The notes beneath the pieces were generated by a model. That model had not been told where the DNA came from, ran no database searches, and saw only the letters and a list, made by a program, of their open reading frames with translations. DNA of 64,000 bases from Otatea glauca (lineage: Eukaryota > Streptophyta > Magnoliopsida > Poales > Poaceae), in assembly GCA_036346275.1 (NCBI GenBank), contig CM070723.1:50174743-50238742 (forward strand), read 5' to 3'. Both the position numbers and the translations under genes were made by a program. Of the stretch, positions 21,501 to 34,147 are shown piece after piece; within the stretch, counting starts at the first letter, position 1; every line of letters starts with the position of its first letter.

Positions 21501-24500
21501 TATATTGATAATAGGCTTCTATTTCGATCTTGCCAGGTACAGTCCAATGTCTTTTTTTGAACTGATAGCAGGCTTATTTTTGTGATGCTGTTTTATCTGG
21601 ATTCTTTTTGTGTTTACAGCTTGAAGATGGCGACATTGTTTGTTTTCAAAAATCTCCAAAGCCAGATACTGCTGACCAATACAGATACCCTGACGTCCCA
21701 TCCTTTCTGGTGTATGTACGTAACCGACAGGTACCTAAGATTGACCCACTTAATAATCCTGAATTCCATGCTATTTGATATTTACGCACATTGCCCTTGC
21801 CACAACATTGTACTAAGGAATTGTCTTGCCTCTTGACTTCACACTAAACGGTTGATGATTAATCACAAAGGGTTGCATTGACGGTTCAACATTTCTCCTC
21901 CAGAAAAGAAAAAGAACATACAATATTTCTGTGATTGTTGTCTGGTTTTGTCTGTTGTCTTATTTGCCCAATTTCTTTTACTATTTCTCTACTACTGTGG
22001 TATGTTATTGCACTGTGATGTGCATCTTCACATCATCATTCTATATTATACTATTTTTACATGTGTTAATTTCTGTTGTGATTCTTAAGGTGGTCCACTT
22101 TCGTTCGTTGGAGAAGCCCAAGGAGGATGATTTTTGCCTTGAGATGTAAGCATTTGGACATGCTGTGCTTAGCAAATCTTTATATTCTCTATTATTGCTG
22201 ATTTTTTTATTTCACCCTTTCTGTATAGGTCAAAGATTTTCACGTACGATGAAGTTGTGGAAAAAGTGGCTCAAAAACTTGGTGTTGATGATCCATCGAA
22301 AATTAGGCTTACATCTCATAATTGTTATTCTCAACAGCCTAAACCTCAACCAATTAAGTACAGAGGCGTTGATCGTCTATTAGACATGCTGATTCACTAT
22401 AACCAGGTTGCTACTTTGACTTATCATCTATGTGATCATTGGTTGCTTAAAAACGAAAGTGAAGAATGACATATCTGTTGAATTTTCGTGTACAGACTTC
22501 CGATATTCTGTACTATGATGTATTGGATATACCACTTCCAGAATTACAAGCGTTGAAAACGTTGAAAGTTACATATCATCATGCCACCAAAGATGAGGTT
22601 ATTTTCCCGGACACTTTTCATCTTAACAGTAGACTGTTTATTTTTACTAGTCTGAAACATGTTTTATCAGGTGTCGGTTCACAGTATCAGATTGCCAAAA
22701 AACAGCACTGTTGGTGATGTGCTGAATGATATCAAATCAAAGGTATATTTTCGTATCCCTTATTTTATGGTCAGTATCCCATGTACTCTGATTATTTGGA
22801 CCATTGCTTTTATGAAGTTAACTTATATCCTATCCATGTCTTCTGTCATTGTCAAATCAGGTGGAACTGTCTCATCCCAATGCTGAACTTAGATTACTTG
22901 AGGTTTTCTATCACAAGATATACAAGGTGGTACAAGTGCTAGTTTAATAATACCCTCTTTAGTCGCATTTAATTCCACACAACATTGTTTCCTAATTTGT
23001 ATTTCCTGCAGATTTTTGCACCGAATGAAAAGATAGAAAACATCAATGATCAGTACTGGACATTGCGTGCAGAGGAGGTATGTCATATTGATATATCATG
23101 CTTTACAACAAGAGCAATCTCCATTGGTTGAGAAGGTTTATACTACCCCCCAGGGATCGATGGATGACATTATCTTTCCTTTCTAGGTTCCGGAGGAGGA
23201 GAAAAACCTTGGTCCGTTTGACCGCTTGATTCATGTATACCATTTTACCAAAGACACTCAAAACCAAACGGTAATGGGAGTTTGGCTAATACTAACTCTG
23301 AATGACTCAATCTAGTCATTAATATCTGTTGTGTAATTTCTTTTTAATACAAAAATACAGCCTGGCCTCTATGAATAAGTTCCATAATGCAGTGTACAAA
23401 CTTTTTGTCATTGTATTGCTTTAAGTTACTTTGTCAGTCACTGGAAGAACTGATTTAGGTTAGCTGTGTTTATTATACTCAAATGTCTGATTTTTCTTTG
23501 TTTCAAGTTTCGACAGCCTGTTAGCATCTGTACTGTGCCTTGAAATTTTGTTTCAGATGAACTTGTATTGTGTAATGCTTGGTTTCTCTTGAGTTTCTAA
23601 TTACCTAAATTTAGCAGGTTCTCTACATGTTAGTCACATGAACAGAAGTGTAGCTGTGTGTTTTTTATGTATTGAACAGTGGCTTCCCCCTTTTTTCTCT
23701 TTATTTGAGGTGTTGCAGAGAGATGATATTTTGGCACCTAGCAGCATCTTTTTCATCTTTTAAATAAAATTTCCATGTAGTATATACTGTCAACATGATT
23801 AAAGGAATCCTTGAAGAGTAGATAGTAAGAAAGTTCTTGTAGTGCTACCTTTTGAACATCACAATTTCTGTTTTGTATGCTATATTATGCATGTATTTGC
23901 AATTATAAGATGCTTTCATAAATTTTTTAAATTGGTTTTATTATTTATAACATGATAAAATTGATTATTAACTTTGGATATATGCGTGTTCCACCCACTG
24001 CCCAGCATAAAACATGACACGGATGAGAAGGCAATACTTCTAAGCCATCTTTCCTTATTCTGAATCTAGTAGCATACTTGGATATCTTGTTAAACATATG
24101 CTGATATTTGTCCTGATTTCCACAGCAAGTTCAGAACTTTGGAGAACCATTCTTTATGGTTATTCGTGAGGATGAGACCCTATCTTCTATTAAAGAACGT
24201 ATACAGAAAAAACTTAAAGTTCCAGATGAGGATTTCTCGAAGGTAATGGTATCTACGGCTTCCATATTTTGTAGGGAAATTTGTGATTTTTTTTGGTTAT
24301 AGCACATTCTTTGTCTGCTATCTGATCTTATCCATAAGTTATATTATTGAAAATGCCTTACTAGTTTTCACTTTTCAGTATATTTAACACTATTAAAACA
24401 TCAAGTAGATCTTTCAGTGACATTTCTAAGTTCTAGACATGGTTCTCATTGGGAGACACACTTGTTATTTATTATTTGGTTGAATTTTCATTCTTTGGTT

Positions 24501-26594
24501 GACTTCCATTATATGATTATGGAAAGGATAGCCTCTAATCTTTTTAAGTTTAAATGCTTCGTAGGGAGTATATATATTTAATGGATCACCTCTTTGTACT
24601 CCCTCTGTCCAAATTTATAGGGTGTATTTCCTGTTCGCACAGAGACTAATGAGATATTGAAAATGACTAGACTACCCGTAGTTATTATTGTTAAGCACTA
24701 TATTGAATGAATGCGTGTAGAGAATATAAAGAAAGCTGGATATTTATTAGGGGTACAAAGGAAACATCACACTAAGTTTGTATTAGAATAAGAAATACGC
24801 CCTATATTCGTAGACAAGACTATTAAAAAATATGTCCTATCAGTGTTCACCAAGGCGATAGGCGATAGTCGGGCGGCAGACTGGCGCCTAGTGCCTAATC
24901 GCTGACTAGGCGAGCAAGGCGGCTAGGCGGGAGGGTGGAGCCTAGCGCCTAGGCGAGTTAGACGGACGCCTAGGCGAACAGTGTGCCCAATAAACTTGGA
25001 CAGAGGGAGTAGGTGCTAGTTCGACCCTGATACTTTTGTTCGATTAGGGTTCCAAAGTTGCCTTGTTTGGAGAGACTCGTATCTCATGTACACTGTGCGA
25101 ACTGCGCTGTATTCCTACGACATGGACACCATGCAACTTCACTGGTCTAGAGGTTCCAGTCAGACATAGACAGTGCCAAATTTTGGTAATAAATTCCATG
25201 AAAGGAACTTTTTACTTTCATTATAAGCTTTCCAGGCGCTTTACCCATGACACTATTAATGGCCCTTGGAGGCATTGAAAAAAAACAGATATAAGTTCCT
25301 CAGGTAACTGTGAAGAGGGAAAAGGGATAGACAAAGAAAATATAAAGTGTTTAAGAAATCAAGTCCCATTGTAAGACATGCTTTCTGTTGGTTTTCTGCA
25401 TGTGGAAGCTGTAACACCTATTACAATGCATTACTAACTTGAATGTAAACATGCATAATGACTAATGCCTGTTCAAGTCATTTGTTTGCTTAATATAAAC
25501 ATGCACTACTAACCAACATGGTTATCACGGGCGGCGTTGCTATGGCGTCGCCTATTTGACATGTCATCCAGTTGGCCAGCAGTGGACGATAGGGCTGCTC
25601 GCCTCAATTGGCAGCGGTCTGGGAGGGAGAGGGGCCAAGATTTGGCCTTTGGGTGATCTGAGAGGGGGAGCAATGGCTCAGGCCTGGGAGAACCTGAGCC
25701 GCCACTGCCGTCCGTCGTTGACCCTCTCCAGCTCGCATCCGGCTCCGCCGCTACTCGGAGCACATTGTCGCCTCCATGTCTTCTGCCTTCACCTCGCAGT
25801 TACTCTTCTCTCCCTCTCCTTTTCTGCTCCTTCTCCCCTGCTCTCTCCTCTGCTCTGCTTTGCCACTTGTCTCTCGGCTCTGCTACTCGCTGTGCTGGAT
25901 GCTGCTGCTCACCATCCTCTCTGCTCTGCTACTGGAGGTGGCGGCCTGGTGGTATTATTAAGGCACGGGAGGAGGGAGAGGATGACTTAGATGGGCCCTT
26001 GGGTTTTAGTGAGGTTGTGGGCTGAGTGGGTAGTGACTAGTGACCTATCTGTTGTCTATTCTTCCTATTTTCTTTGCTATATGTGTGTCATCGTAATCTC
26101 CATCTAGGTGAGTGCCTAGGCGTCCTAGCACCCTGGGGTCATCACAACTGACTGGAGCGCTGTGACAACCATGCTAACCGATGTTCTCTTCCCATTGGGC
26201 AGTGGAAATTTGCATACATATCACTTGGTCGCCCAGACTATTTTGAAGATTCAGATACTGTAGCTACGAGATTTCAGGTACAATCATGCTTTTATCTACT
26301 TGCTGAAGCAACTGTTGTTTAGCACTTAATTTGGTTCACATTTGAGCCATTTTTTTTATCATTTAAACTTGTTCAGAGAAACATGTATGGTGCTTGGGAG
26401 CAGTATCTTGGATTGGAGCACCCAGACACAGCTCCAAGAAAGGCACACACTGTTAATCAGGTACCTTTGTCACAAATGGTCCTTGGATGTCTTAATAATG
26501 CCCCTACTTTTTTTTTGCTGGAATGTTTGTTAATTGCATGTTCTTCGTGCAGAACCGCCATTCGTTGGAGAGACCTGTTAAAATCTATAATTAG
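12802..26594 (+). CDS. UBP12: ubiquitin-specific protease 12/13-like deubiquitinase
   Basis: Cysteine protease that removes ubiquitin. Plant UBP12/13 act in the nucleus and cytoplasm on circadian, hormone and chromatin regulators. The 32 exons are all in phase (1119 residues; Arabidopsis UBP12 is close to this): 12802-12837, 13128-13203, 13948-14095, 14202-14359, 14483-14748, 14830-15048, 15147-15255, 15332-15447, 16186-16284, 17151-17260, 17718-17792, 18320-18398, 18476-18622, 18700-18780, 18884-19003, 19518-19640, 20424-20501, 20627-20715, 20804-20912, 21468-21536, 21620-21730, 22090-22145, 22229-22406, 22496-22597, 22671-22742, 22861-22926, 23012-23077, 23187-23270, 24126-24242, 26203-26277, 26377-26460, 26553-26594. 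The MATH domain spans about 57-180. The Cys box (GLKNQGATCYMN) places the nucleophile at C211, and the His box (GGVHGGHYYAF) puts H458. A USP7-like C-terminal region follows. Intron 7 uses a GC donor. All key residues are intact. The start is the only ATG in exon 1. Confidence 0.93.
15256..15331 (+). other. GC-AG intron in UBP12
   Basis: The intron between exons 7 and 8 begins GCAAGT directly after TTCTATG and ends TTCCAATGCAG. No GT donor restores the frame between the conserved ESFY and DLQLDVKG segments. GCAAGT is the standard form of a plant GC donor. The intron is only 76 bases long. Confidence 0.8.
15504..15541. repeat. (TC)19 microsatellite
   Basis: An uninterrupted TC run of about 38 bases in UBP12 intron 8. 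Confidence 0.95.
16073..16166. repeat. short direct duplication before UBP12 exon 9
   Basis: TTTTATTATATGGGCTTCTT at 16073 is repeated as TTTTATTATGTGGGCTTCTT at about 16141, both followed by AATCAG. The second copy ends about 20 bases before the exon 9 acceptor. Confidence 0.7.
16838..16982. repeat. inverted repeat in UBP12 intron 9
   Basis: TGTGCACTTGCAAAAAA at about 16840-16856 has its complement at about 16960-16980, with related GCACATATG words between. It could be a degraded insertion. No TIR or target duplication was defined. Confidence 0.45.
20934..21362 (-). mobile_element. 5'-truncated LINE tail
   Basis: On the - strand, an ORF (21304-21095) encodes a segment with LVAWEIWKHRNSCVFDG, the typical C-terminal stretch of plant L1-type LINE reverse transcriptases. 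An imperfect target duplication of 18 bases flanks it: AGTTTGTTTGTTTTTTGA at 20916-20933 and AGTTTGTTTATTTTTAGA at 21363-21380. It sits in UBP12 intron 19, antisense to the gene. Only the 3' end of the element is present, as expected of 5' truncation. Confidence 0.75.
24599..25009. mobile_element. Stowaway-like MITE, split by a hAT MITE
   Basis: TIRs CTCCCTCTGTCCAAATTTAT (left) and, reverse-complemented, CTCCCTCTGTCCAAGTTTAT (right) lie inside TA dinucleotides at 24597-24598 and 25010-25011. This is the classic grass Tc1/mariner Stowaway structure. It is interrupted by the hAT MITE at 24841-24983. It lies in UBP12 intron 29. Confidence 0.85.
24841..24983. mobile_element. 143-bp hAT MITE with GCCTAGGCG repeats
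   Basis: TIRs CAGTGTTCACCAAGGCG and, from the right end, CACTGTTCGCCTAGGCG (14 of 17 match). The 8-bp flanks TGTCCTAT and TGCCCAAT fit a diverged hAT target duplication (6 of 8). The interior is almost entirely GCCTAGGCG-type words. It is nested in the Stowaway MITE and so younger than it. Confidence 0.75.
25517..26173. mobile_element. 657-bp hAT MITE adjacent to the UBP12 exon 30 acceptor
   Basis: Ends CATGGTTATCAC and, from the right, CATGGTTGTCAC. The 8-bp duplication is CTAACCAA (25509-25516) and CTAACCGA (26174-26181). It belongs to the same family as the elements at 39379 and 43848. The ORFs inside are low-complexity and non-genic. The right edge is only 29 bases from UBP12 exon 30. 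Confidence 0.8.
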
Positions 26595-27411
26595 ACAGTC
26601 GCATAAATTTGAGTGACGTGCTGCCATCCAACATCAAGCAAGGGGCTGAAAGGTGCTGGCTTGAATAAATTGTGTACCATAATTGATAATAGGATGGGTT
26701 GCTCAGGTTTTCGTTGGAGCTACCACAGCTAGTTTCGGAGGAGTCTTTTTCGGTATCATCGGGGCAGCAGCTTCTCATCTTTCCCCTCTTTGCCGTGGTC
26801 ATAAAGTGTGTGCAGAGATGACCCAACGAACCATCATCTTTCAGTAGATAAGGCGGTATTCCATTAGGTTACTTTATACAGTCAAATAGCCGATGTTTTA
26901 GTCGATTACTTTGTTGTGCTGTTGGTGCTAGAAGGCCGAGCGTTGTTGATGACGCTTGTCCTGTATATTATTGATGTGAAGTGTACAACAGTCATTTTTC
27001 TGGTTGACAAGACACGGTATTTATAATTTCAATGATAGTATATTGCCACCTCCGTAACAATTAGTGACTATGGCTCCTCTCAAGCATCGAGTATATCTTG
27101 ATCGAATTTGACCCAGTCCTAATATGAATTCGTATAACAAATGCTTTAGATTTTGAATTGGGCATCGGCAACTCAACCATAAATGAGGTCGTGTAAGTAT
27201 GAAGCATTTGTGAAGGAATGAACGTCAAGCAATGGGATAGCCTTCGTATCAAGAAAGCCGATTTATCGTAAAAAGAAAGTAGGGAACTGCGGATTTGGAT
27301 ACAGATAGTGTTGGATATGATATAAATTTAAAGTGAATATAGATAGGATAAAAACTTGAAGCAGGGTTTCTGACAACAGCATAGTATATCGGATGAACAC
27401 CTGGTTTAGAG
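26595..27411. other. UBP12 3' region and intergenic
   Basis: Probable UBP12 3' UTR directly after the stop, with AATAAA at 26664-26669 as a plausible polyadenylation signal. No gene beyond it. A dispersed repeat lies at about 27090-27245. Confidence 0.6.
27090..27245. repeat. dispersed repeat, copy 1
   Basis: It shares an ordered set of words with about 49785-49965: GAATTCGTATAA, CTCAACCAT, TGAAGCA, and GGGATAGCC at the end. It is a diverged repeat pair of unknown class; no termini were found. Confidence 0.5.
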
Positions 27412-30312
27412 CAAAGTTTGCAAAACCGTCGGTTTATCGCGGTTTTCGAGCCTACCGGCCCAGCTCAAAAACGCAAATCGGACGTTAAACCGACGGATTT
27501 GAAATTCAAATTTAAATTTTTTTAAAAATTTAGAAAAATTTATCCTAAAAATTTCTAAAATTAGTATTAATTTCTTTAGGGCCTTTGGCGCGATTTTTTT
27601 TTTAAAAAAAACGAATTTTAGAGACCTTTTTGAACCGTTTCAAATTGTACAAAATAGGAAAAACAAAAAAAAAGCTCGCCTGTGGGCTTTCAGCCCACAG
27701 GCCGAGACGACCGTGGGCCGGCCGGCCGGACAAGGCCCAGCTGGTGGAAGTGAAACCCACGTGAACTCATTTTATTGCTGATGTTGTTCCAAATGAAGCT
27801 CAATCATTGGTGTGTGCTTTCCTCACTTGCTTCTCCTCCCGACAGAAGCGACGCCACCAGGTTCCGGCCATCGTGACCTGCGAAACCGCCGGCGAAGCCA
27901 ATAAAACCGCTCGGTTTTTGCGGTTTACCTAGCGGCTTTTGCGGTTTACCGCTGCTCCAACGAAAATCGCGTAAGCCGATGAGTTTCGCAATCTGTGGTA
28001 CGGTTTTCTCTCGATTTCTTCGGTTTTTCGATCTATTTTTTGATTAAACCGTTCTGTAGCATGTAGATCAAGAGAATACGAATGCTTGATTGATTAAATG
28101 TTTGGCCAAAAGTTTCTGCCATTGAAATTTGTAGTGCTGTCTTACATCTATGGAAATCACAAACGAATCATAGCAAATAACACCAAAATGTTGAACAGGT
28201 AGTTCCATGATTCATCCATGGAACCAACAATTTAACTCTTACCTACAAATGCAAATTGTGCTACCAGAAATTGATGCAAATAAGCTACTGGTACTCAAAC
28301 TAGTGAAAGTAATCAGTTCTTGTTTGTTTGTTCAACCGGTGTCGTCCGAACTGTTGAATGTCGATTAAAGGGCATGAGATGATATAATTTGTTATTACAC
28401 TATTATTTGTTTAACCACGACATTCTGGTCGTTATGTTGGGTGAATGCTATTTTTCTTTCATTGAAATTTGTAGTGCCAATTTGTTCACATCGTGATGTT
28501 CATGATGAAATGCTTATTGTGTTATTTTATTAGATGACAGATACCGACGTGATGTGGGAGCATAGCGATAAGGTGGGTGATGGATTTCGATGCAAGTACT
28601 GTCTCAAAGAGAAGAAAGGAGATGGTGCGACCCGATTCAAGCAGCACTTGGCAGGGCGTGGTACGGGTGTCGTCCATTGCACTAAAATTCCTGCGGACGT
28701 TCGTGAGTACTTTCAGCGTGAGCTAGACAGAACGAAGGAGAAGAGGAGGGGCAGGAGAGATGAGATGATGGGGAAAGAAGCAGCAACAACTGGAGATTCT
28801 CCACCGAGGCGAACTGTGTACTCAGAGTACACGGGTGATGCTGATGAGGAGGCCTAACTCCGGCATGCCATGGCTGCCTCTAGGACGGAGGCAGAATTTA
28901 GAAGCCGGACAGGTGGGAGGTATGAGGATGGTGGTGGTGGTGGCATTGGCTCCTCCAAGAGAGCTGGAGGAGATCGCCTCGGTCTGTTGTCGAGGATGTT
29001 TCGGAGTTCGTCGCAGCGAAAAAGACCACCGGCGATGGGGGATTACAATATTGGTGTGGCCCATGCCCCGGTACAACCAAGGATTGACACCCATCCGTGG
29101 ACACAGAAGGGGAAGGGTAGGAAGCAGCATGTCCATTCTGCGTGGGCCAAATGGTACCATGCTGCTGGTATCGCAGGCGGAAAGCAGATAGTCCATACTT
29201 TGTCAGCGTCATTCGGGAAACACAAAAATATGGTAAGTGAGATTTAAAATAGTCGCTCACTTGTACTCCGATTCATAGCTAACATTTGAAAGCATCTAGG
29301 CACCCATGGTGTTTTGGTTTTGATAATTAATGACAACTTTGTTATATGATCTAATACTTTCCTTGAGAATATTGAAAGTAGGTTAATCTCAAGATTGATG
29401 ACCATGGAAATACCAAGGAAAGTGCAAAGGGAAGATCAAATATGTCAAGATCGTGAAAATGTATAATTATAAGGTTCTTTTTCTAGTCTTTTGTCGATCT
29501 TGGAGTTTAGAAGAAAGATCGGTATGCTAGAATTAGGGCCGTACTATAAAGAGGGATCTTGACGCTTATCTTGATGTCATTTATGGTTTAAAGGCTCAAA
29601 TTACATATTTATATGAATGCTTGATGATAAATAAGTTCCTATATTGAAAATCTTTTTAAACTAATCAAGTCTCTGGAAATCCGGTGCTACCGCCCATGGC
29701 GACACGGACGGTGCTACCGGTGCACAGTAGCACCGCCCAAGAGGCGGTGTGAAAATTCCAGAGAAGCACCTTTCTGGGCATTTTTGTAGCCCAGTGCTAC
29801 CGCCCATGGTGGGCCGGTGCTACCGGACTATCGGTAGCACCGGACATCAACCCGGTGTGAAAATCACAGAAGGGTGTGTTTTTGGGTGTTTTGGTAGCCC
29901 GGTGCTACCGCCCATGGTGGGCCGGTGCTACCGGACTATCGGTAGCACCGGACATCAAACCGGTGTGAAAATCACAGAAGGGTGTGTTTTTGAGTGTTTT
30001 GTAGTCCGGTGCTACCGCCCATGGTATCCCGGTGCTACCGGACCAGTAGTAGCACCGGCCCTCAGCCCGGTGCTTAAATTCCAGAGAGATCTCTTTTGAA
30101 AAAAAAAGAAAATGAAATGGAGCCCGGTGCTACCTATCCTAGTTGAGCGGTAGCACCGGACCTTTTGTAACGGTCTCTGGCAAGTGCATTAAATGCACTG
30201 TTCTAGCCGTTGAAGTGGAGCCTGGTGCTACCAGTCCTACATGGGCGGTAGCACCGGAAAAATAGATTTCTGCCCATTTCGAGCTCCAACAGCTAGAAAG
30301 TTTGGTGGAGGC

Positions 30313-30320
30313 TATAAATA
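30313..30320 (+). promoter_or_regulatory. LTR TATA box
   Basis: TATAAATA in the context GAGGCTATAAATACCTCC, downstream of the GC-rich palindromes. It is the likely core promoter of the Sirevirus-like LTR. Confidence 0.55.
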
Positions 30321-30906
30321 CCTCCCCACCTGTATTCCAGAGTAACTCTTGGTCCTCATTGATGATATTTGAGCTCTAGCAAGTATTCTCCACTCTTGTG
30401 TGCATTCAATTTCCATTTGTGAGTGTGAGAAGCAAGATTGAGTGTTGCATTTAGTGTTTGAGCCTTTAGACACCGATATTTGACCTCAAAAAAGCGTCAA
30501 GGTTTATTACTCTTGGAGGTTGCCGCCTCCTAGACGGCTTGGTGGCGATCGTGCATGGTGAGCTTCTCAATGGAGATTGTGAGAAGCCCCGGCAAGTTGT
30601 GAAGGCCGTAGTTCGCCTACCCGGAGAGGGGAAGAACTACCTTAGTGATCGAGGAAGGCTCAAGCGAGTGGAGCCGGCTTGACGTGGTTCAAGTCACCTC
30701 AACGTGGAGTAGGGGAGACCGGCAAGTCTCCGAGACCACGGGTTAAATTTCTTATCTTCCATTTATTTGTGTTTGGTATTCTTGATTGTTGAGAATCTAT
30801 TTCATTAAATAGCTTACTCTTGATAGTCTTTGTGCTCACTAGTATATTTGCTACACCTGAATTGACATAGTATCTTAAGTGATTGCAAGAGATTTTAGTG
30901 TGTCAT

Positions 30907-33900
30907 TGTAACATCCCAAAATTTGCTTTAATATTATTTTTTGGGTTATTTGTGCATTCTATGATTTTCTGGAATTTATTGGATTTTTCTGGATTTATTT
31001 GAATTAATTAACTTTGAATTAGGTATATTGATCTTTTGTTGAAAACTAATTAAATTTATGCAAAGTTAAAATAAAGTGTTGCCAAAAATATTTTATATGA
31101 GTTCAAAATGTCTCAAAGTATTTTTGAGAATTTTCTTGGATTTTTCCTGATAATTTAATTGCCTAAAACTAATTAAATAAATTTCTGTAATTATTTTAAA
31201 TCAGAAAACCGTTTTAAATCAGTGAACAAAGAATGGTCGAGCCCAATCATCGCGCACGTGGCCCATGCTTTATGCGCCGCCTGTTCGCCTGCTTAGAAGA
31301 CGCATCCCAACCGTTGGATCGGATTGGATGGCTGGGATTTGAGGTTGAGTTGGAAACCCTAGCGACCGTGGGCCGTTGGATCGAGATCTAGCGGTGAGGA
31401 TTGAGCCGCGTTGGTTTAGGAAAGGGAGGATCGTGCCCGTTGGATTTGGAAGGAGGGGATCAGATCGTATTGGCTTGGGAGTCATCTTGACCGTTGATCC
31501 TTGATCGGACGGTTGTCCGTTGTCGTCTCCGATCGGGACTCGGAGCCCATCGCCGATACGTCGCCGCCGCCGCGTGAGCTAGGTTTCCATTTTGAGCGCG
31601 CTCGCCGAGGCTATAAAAGGGGAGGTTAGCCTCCCGAGGTTCTTCCTTCCGTCGCGCATCTGTAGCCCTAGCCGCAAGCGTCTGAGCCGCCGTCGTTTTT
31701 GCGCAAAAGCTCGTTGTAGTTCTAGTTGTGCCACCATGGTTTTTGCGCTTCTGTGTCGCCGTCGAGCCGTCTTCCGTCATGTGGGTTCCAGATCGGAGTT
31801 CTTCGGGTTGCGCCGCGTCGGATTCGGGGAGTTTCGTCGTCGGAGCGTCGCCGGAGCACCGTGGGGTCGTCATCGTCTTCAAGTCTGGCAAAGGAGCGCT
31901 GTCGTGCCGTCATCGCTGCACCCGTGAGGTATCGACCGTTGGATCATCCCTGAACTGCTAGGATTGAGCCACGTGCGCGCTTGAGTAGCTCGCCGTGTGA
32001 GCCGTTAGATTAGATCGAACGATCTGGATTGCGCCGCGTCTCAGACCAATCCTGTTGTGACACGTGTTGGGTTCAACAGCCGAAGCGTCGTGGACCGAGT
32101 CCGCCATGGTCCAGCGCCACGCCGTGGACCAAGTCTATAGACCGTGACACGGCGCATCGTGATTGGTTCCAGGTCTTCGCTGACGTCATGCTTACGTCAT
32201 AATCGCATTTTCCGTTGGAAAGTAATTCGATTGGAAATTTTGTGATGTTGACGTCATCATGAGGTTATGCTGACATCATAAATATGATTTTCAGTATAAA
32301 AATATTTCGAGAAAATCGGATTTTCCAATTTCTGTATTTTCAGTATTTATTCAAACTTCAAAAGGTTATAACTTTTGCATTTTAACTCGGATTTGAGTGA
32401 TTCAAATTTCTAAATTTTTTTAAATTTGAGGTCTATTTAATGGTGAATTTTGTTTGATTTTTGGAGTTCATTTGCTCTCTATTTTGGTATTTATTTGTTT
32501 TTCTCCTTCGGTACGCATAGACGTTGAATTGTGCGACACTTCAGAGGAAGATCCATCAACTCAAGAGCAAGTTCCAGAGCAAGATCAGAACCTATTCCAA
32601 GGCAAGTTGGGCTTTTATCATGTTGAACCCATGTTTATACAAATGCTATATTATTTTACTTTATTGCATAGTATTTCAAGTATACAATTGTTTCAATTTA
32701 AATTGGGATCTAGTTAATCTACCCATTTGATCTATATACCCTACCTTGTCATTTGTATGCCATGATCTACTGTCACCCTAGTTTGGTTAACTATAGTTGG
32801 TTAGTAATGATAATCAACCAAGGATGGTTAGACGTATTAGTTGCTTAGCCATGCCACGTCATCACATGTGATTTAATCATTAATAATTAATCTTGACTAA
32901 TGGAATATAGAATATTGTTATGAACTTGTGTGTCATGTGAGATCACACGATGAGATTGAGTTGTTTGTGGCGAGTCATGTCACGCAACGATGTTGAATTG
33001 TTGATAGCACGTGATGCTTGGTAATCAACTTGGGCGATAATCACTTAGATTGGGGCAAGTGGCAAGGGGCGAGTATGCCAAGGTGAGCTCGATGGGCAGA
33101 GGGTATGTGGATGTCTTGCCTTGATCACTCTAAGGACTTAAACTTGAAAGCCTTTGACCTGAGTCAATCATGCAACCACATGTCTGGTATGGGACAGCCT
33201 AGCTGATTAATTTGCAATGTCTTAACTTTGGTACTATCTTGGTCGGTGTGAGTTCCCGAGTTATGGAGTAATTCACATGGCGCAAGAGGGGGGCCCTGGA
33301 CATGGTAACCAGTCCCATCAGTGTTGAAACCTTAGCGGGTGGTACCGGGTTAAGCCAGCACATTGTAAAGGCTTTGTTATAATCACTCGCCTTTGTGGTG
33401 TATGGTTGTATCATGTGGGTAAAGTGCATAACCTCTGTAGAGTGTAAAACTATTCGGATAGCCGTGCTCGTGGTATTGAGCAATGCTCGGGAATTACAGT
33501 TAAGGGTTAGCTTAATTAAAATGGAAAACTTGGTTGAGATGGCAGGAAGCCATGGGAGTTGGAAATTGACTTAGGATTGGAAACTTGGTTTACTTGAGGA
33601 ACACTGAAACTATTTATTACTGTTATTTGTTTTACAGTCTTTATGATCTATTTATTGTATTTGTTCATAAATACTGCTTATTGCAAAATAGTCATGATAG
33701 CCTATCCTTTGGAATAAGCCTTGCATATAGTTACATAGAATTGCATTCTGTGCACAACTTATTGAGTGCTTTAAGTACTCACCCTTGCCAACAACAATAA
33801 CCAACAGTTGAAGAATCTACACCTGTGTTGGAGGAGTTCCAGGAGGACACGAGTCATTAGGGTCCGAGCCTTGTCAGTTGCCTGTGGTGAATTGATGAGC

Positions 33901-34147
33901 TATCTACGTTTTCTATTTTCCGTTGCTTAATTCTTAGCTTATATTTCAAGTCTTGCCCTACGTGGCTCAACAATGTAAGTTGGTCATAAGATCATACACC
34001 TAGTTATATCAATAAATGAAGTATTATTTCTATTACCGTTGAGTATGATGTGATATGTACCAATGTTGAGCTGTGTGCACTAGCATTGATCCTGGGACTA
34101 GTGCGGAAAACACAGTGGGTTCGAATCAGTGGATTCAGATCCTTACA
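30907..34147 (+). mobile_element. Gypsy-type solo LTR, 3.2 kb
   Basis: It starts TGTAACATCCCAAAATTTGC and ends GATCCTTACA. The perfect 5-bp duplication GTCAT lies at 30902-30906 and 34148-34152. Long LTRs starting TGTAACATCCC are characteristic of grass Gypsy elements (Tekay or related). No gag-pol coding is present. A promoter TATAAAAG lies at 31612 with a GC-rich leader after it; ORFs there are compositional. It is nested in the Sirevirus-like LTR and is the youngest layer of the three. Confidence 0.85.
31612..31619 (+). promoter_or_regulatory. Gypsy LTR TATA box
   Basis: TATAAAAG in the context GAGGCTATAAAAGGGGAGG, about 700 bases into the LTR, directing rightward transcription. Confidence 0.55.

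Noticed and set aside
25556..26025. 144- and 86-codon ORFs in UBP12 intron 29
   Set aside because: They lie inside a hAT MITE and have CTCTCTG-type low-complexity composition.
31460..31961. Several ORFs of 63-143 codons near 31.5-31.9 kb
   Set aside because: They overlap each other on both strands in the GC-rich leader of the Gypsy solo LTR, downstream of its TATA box.
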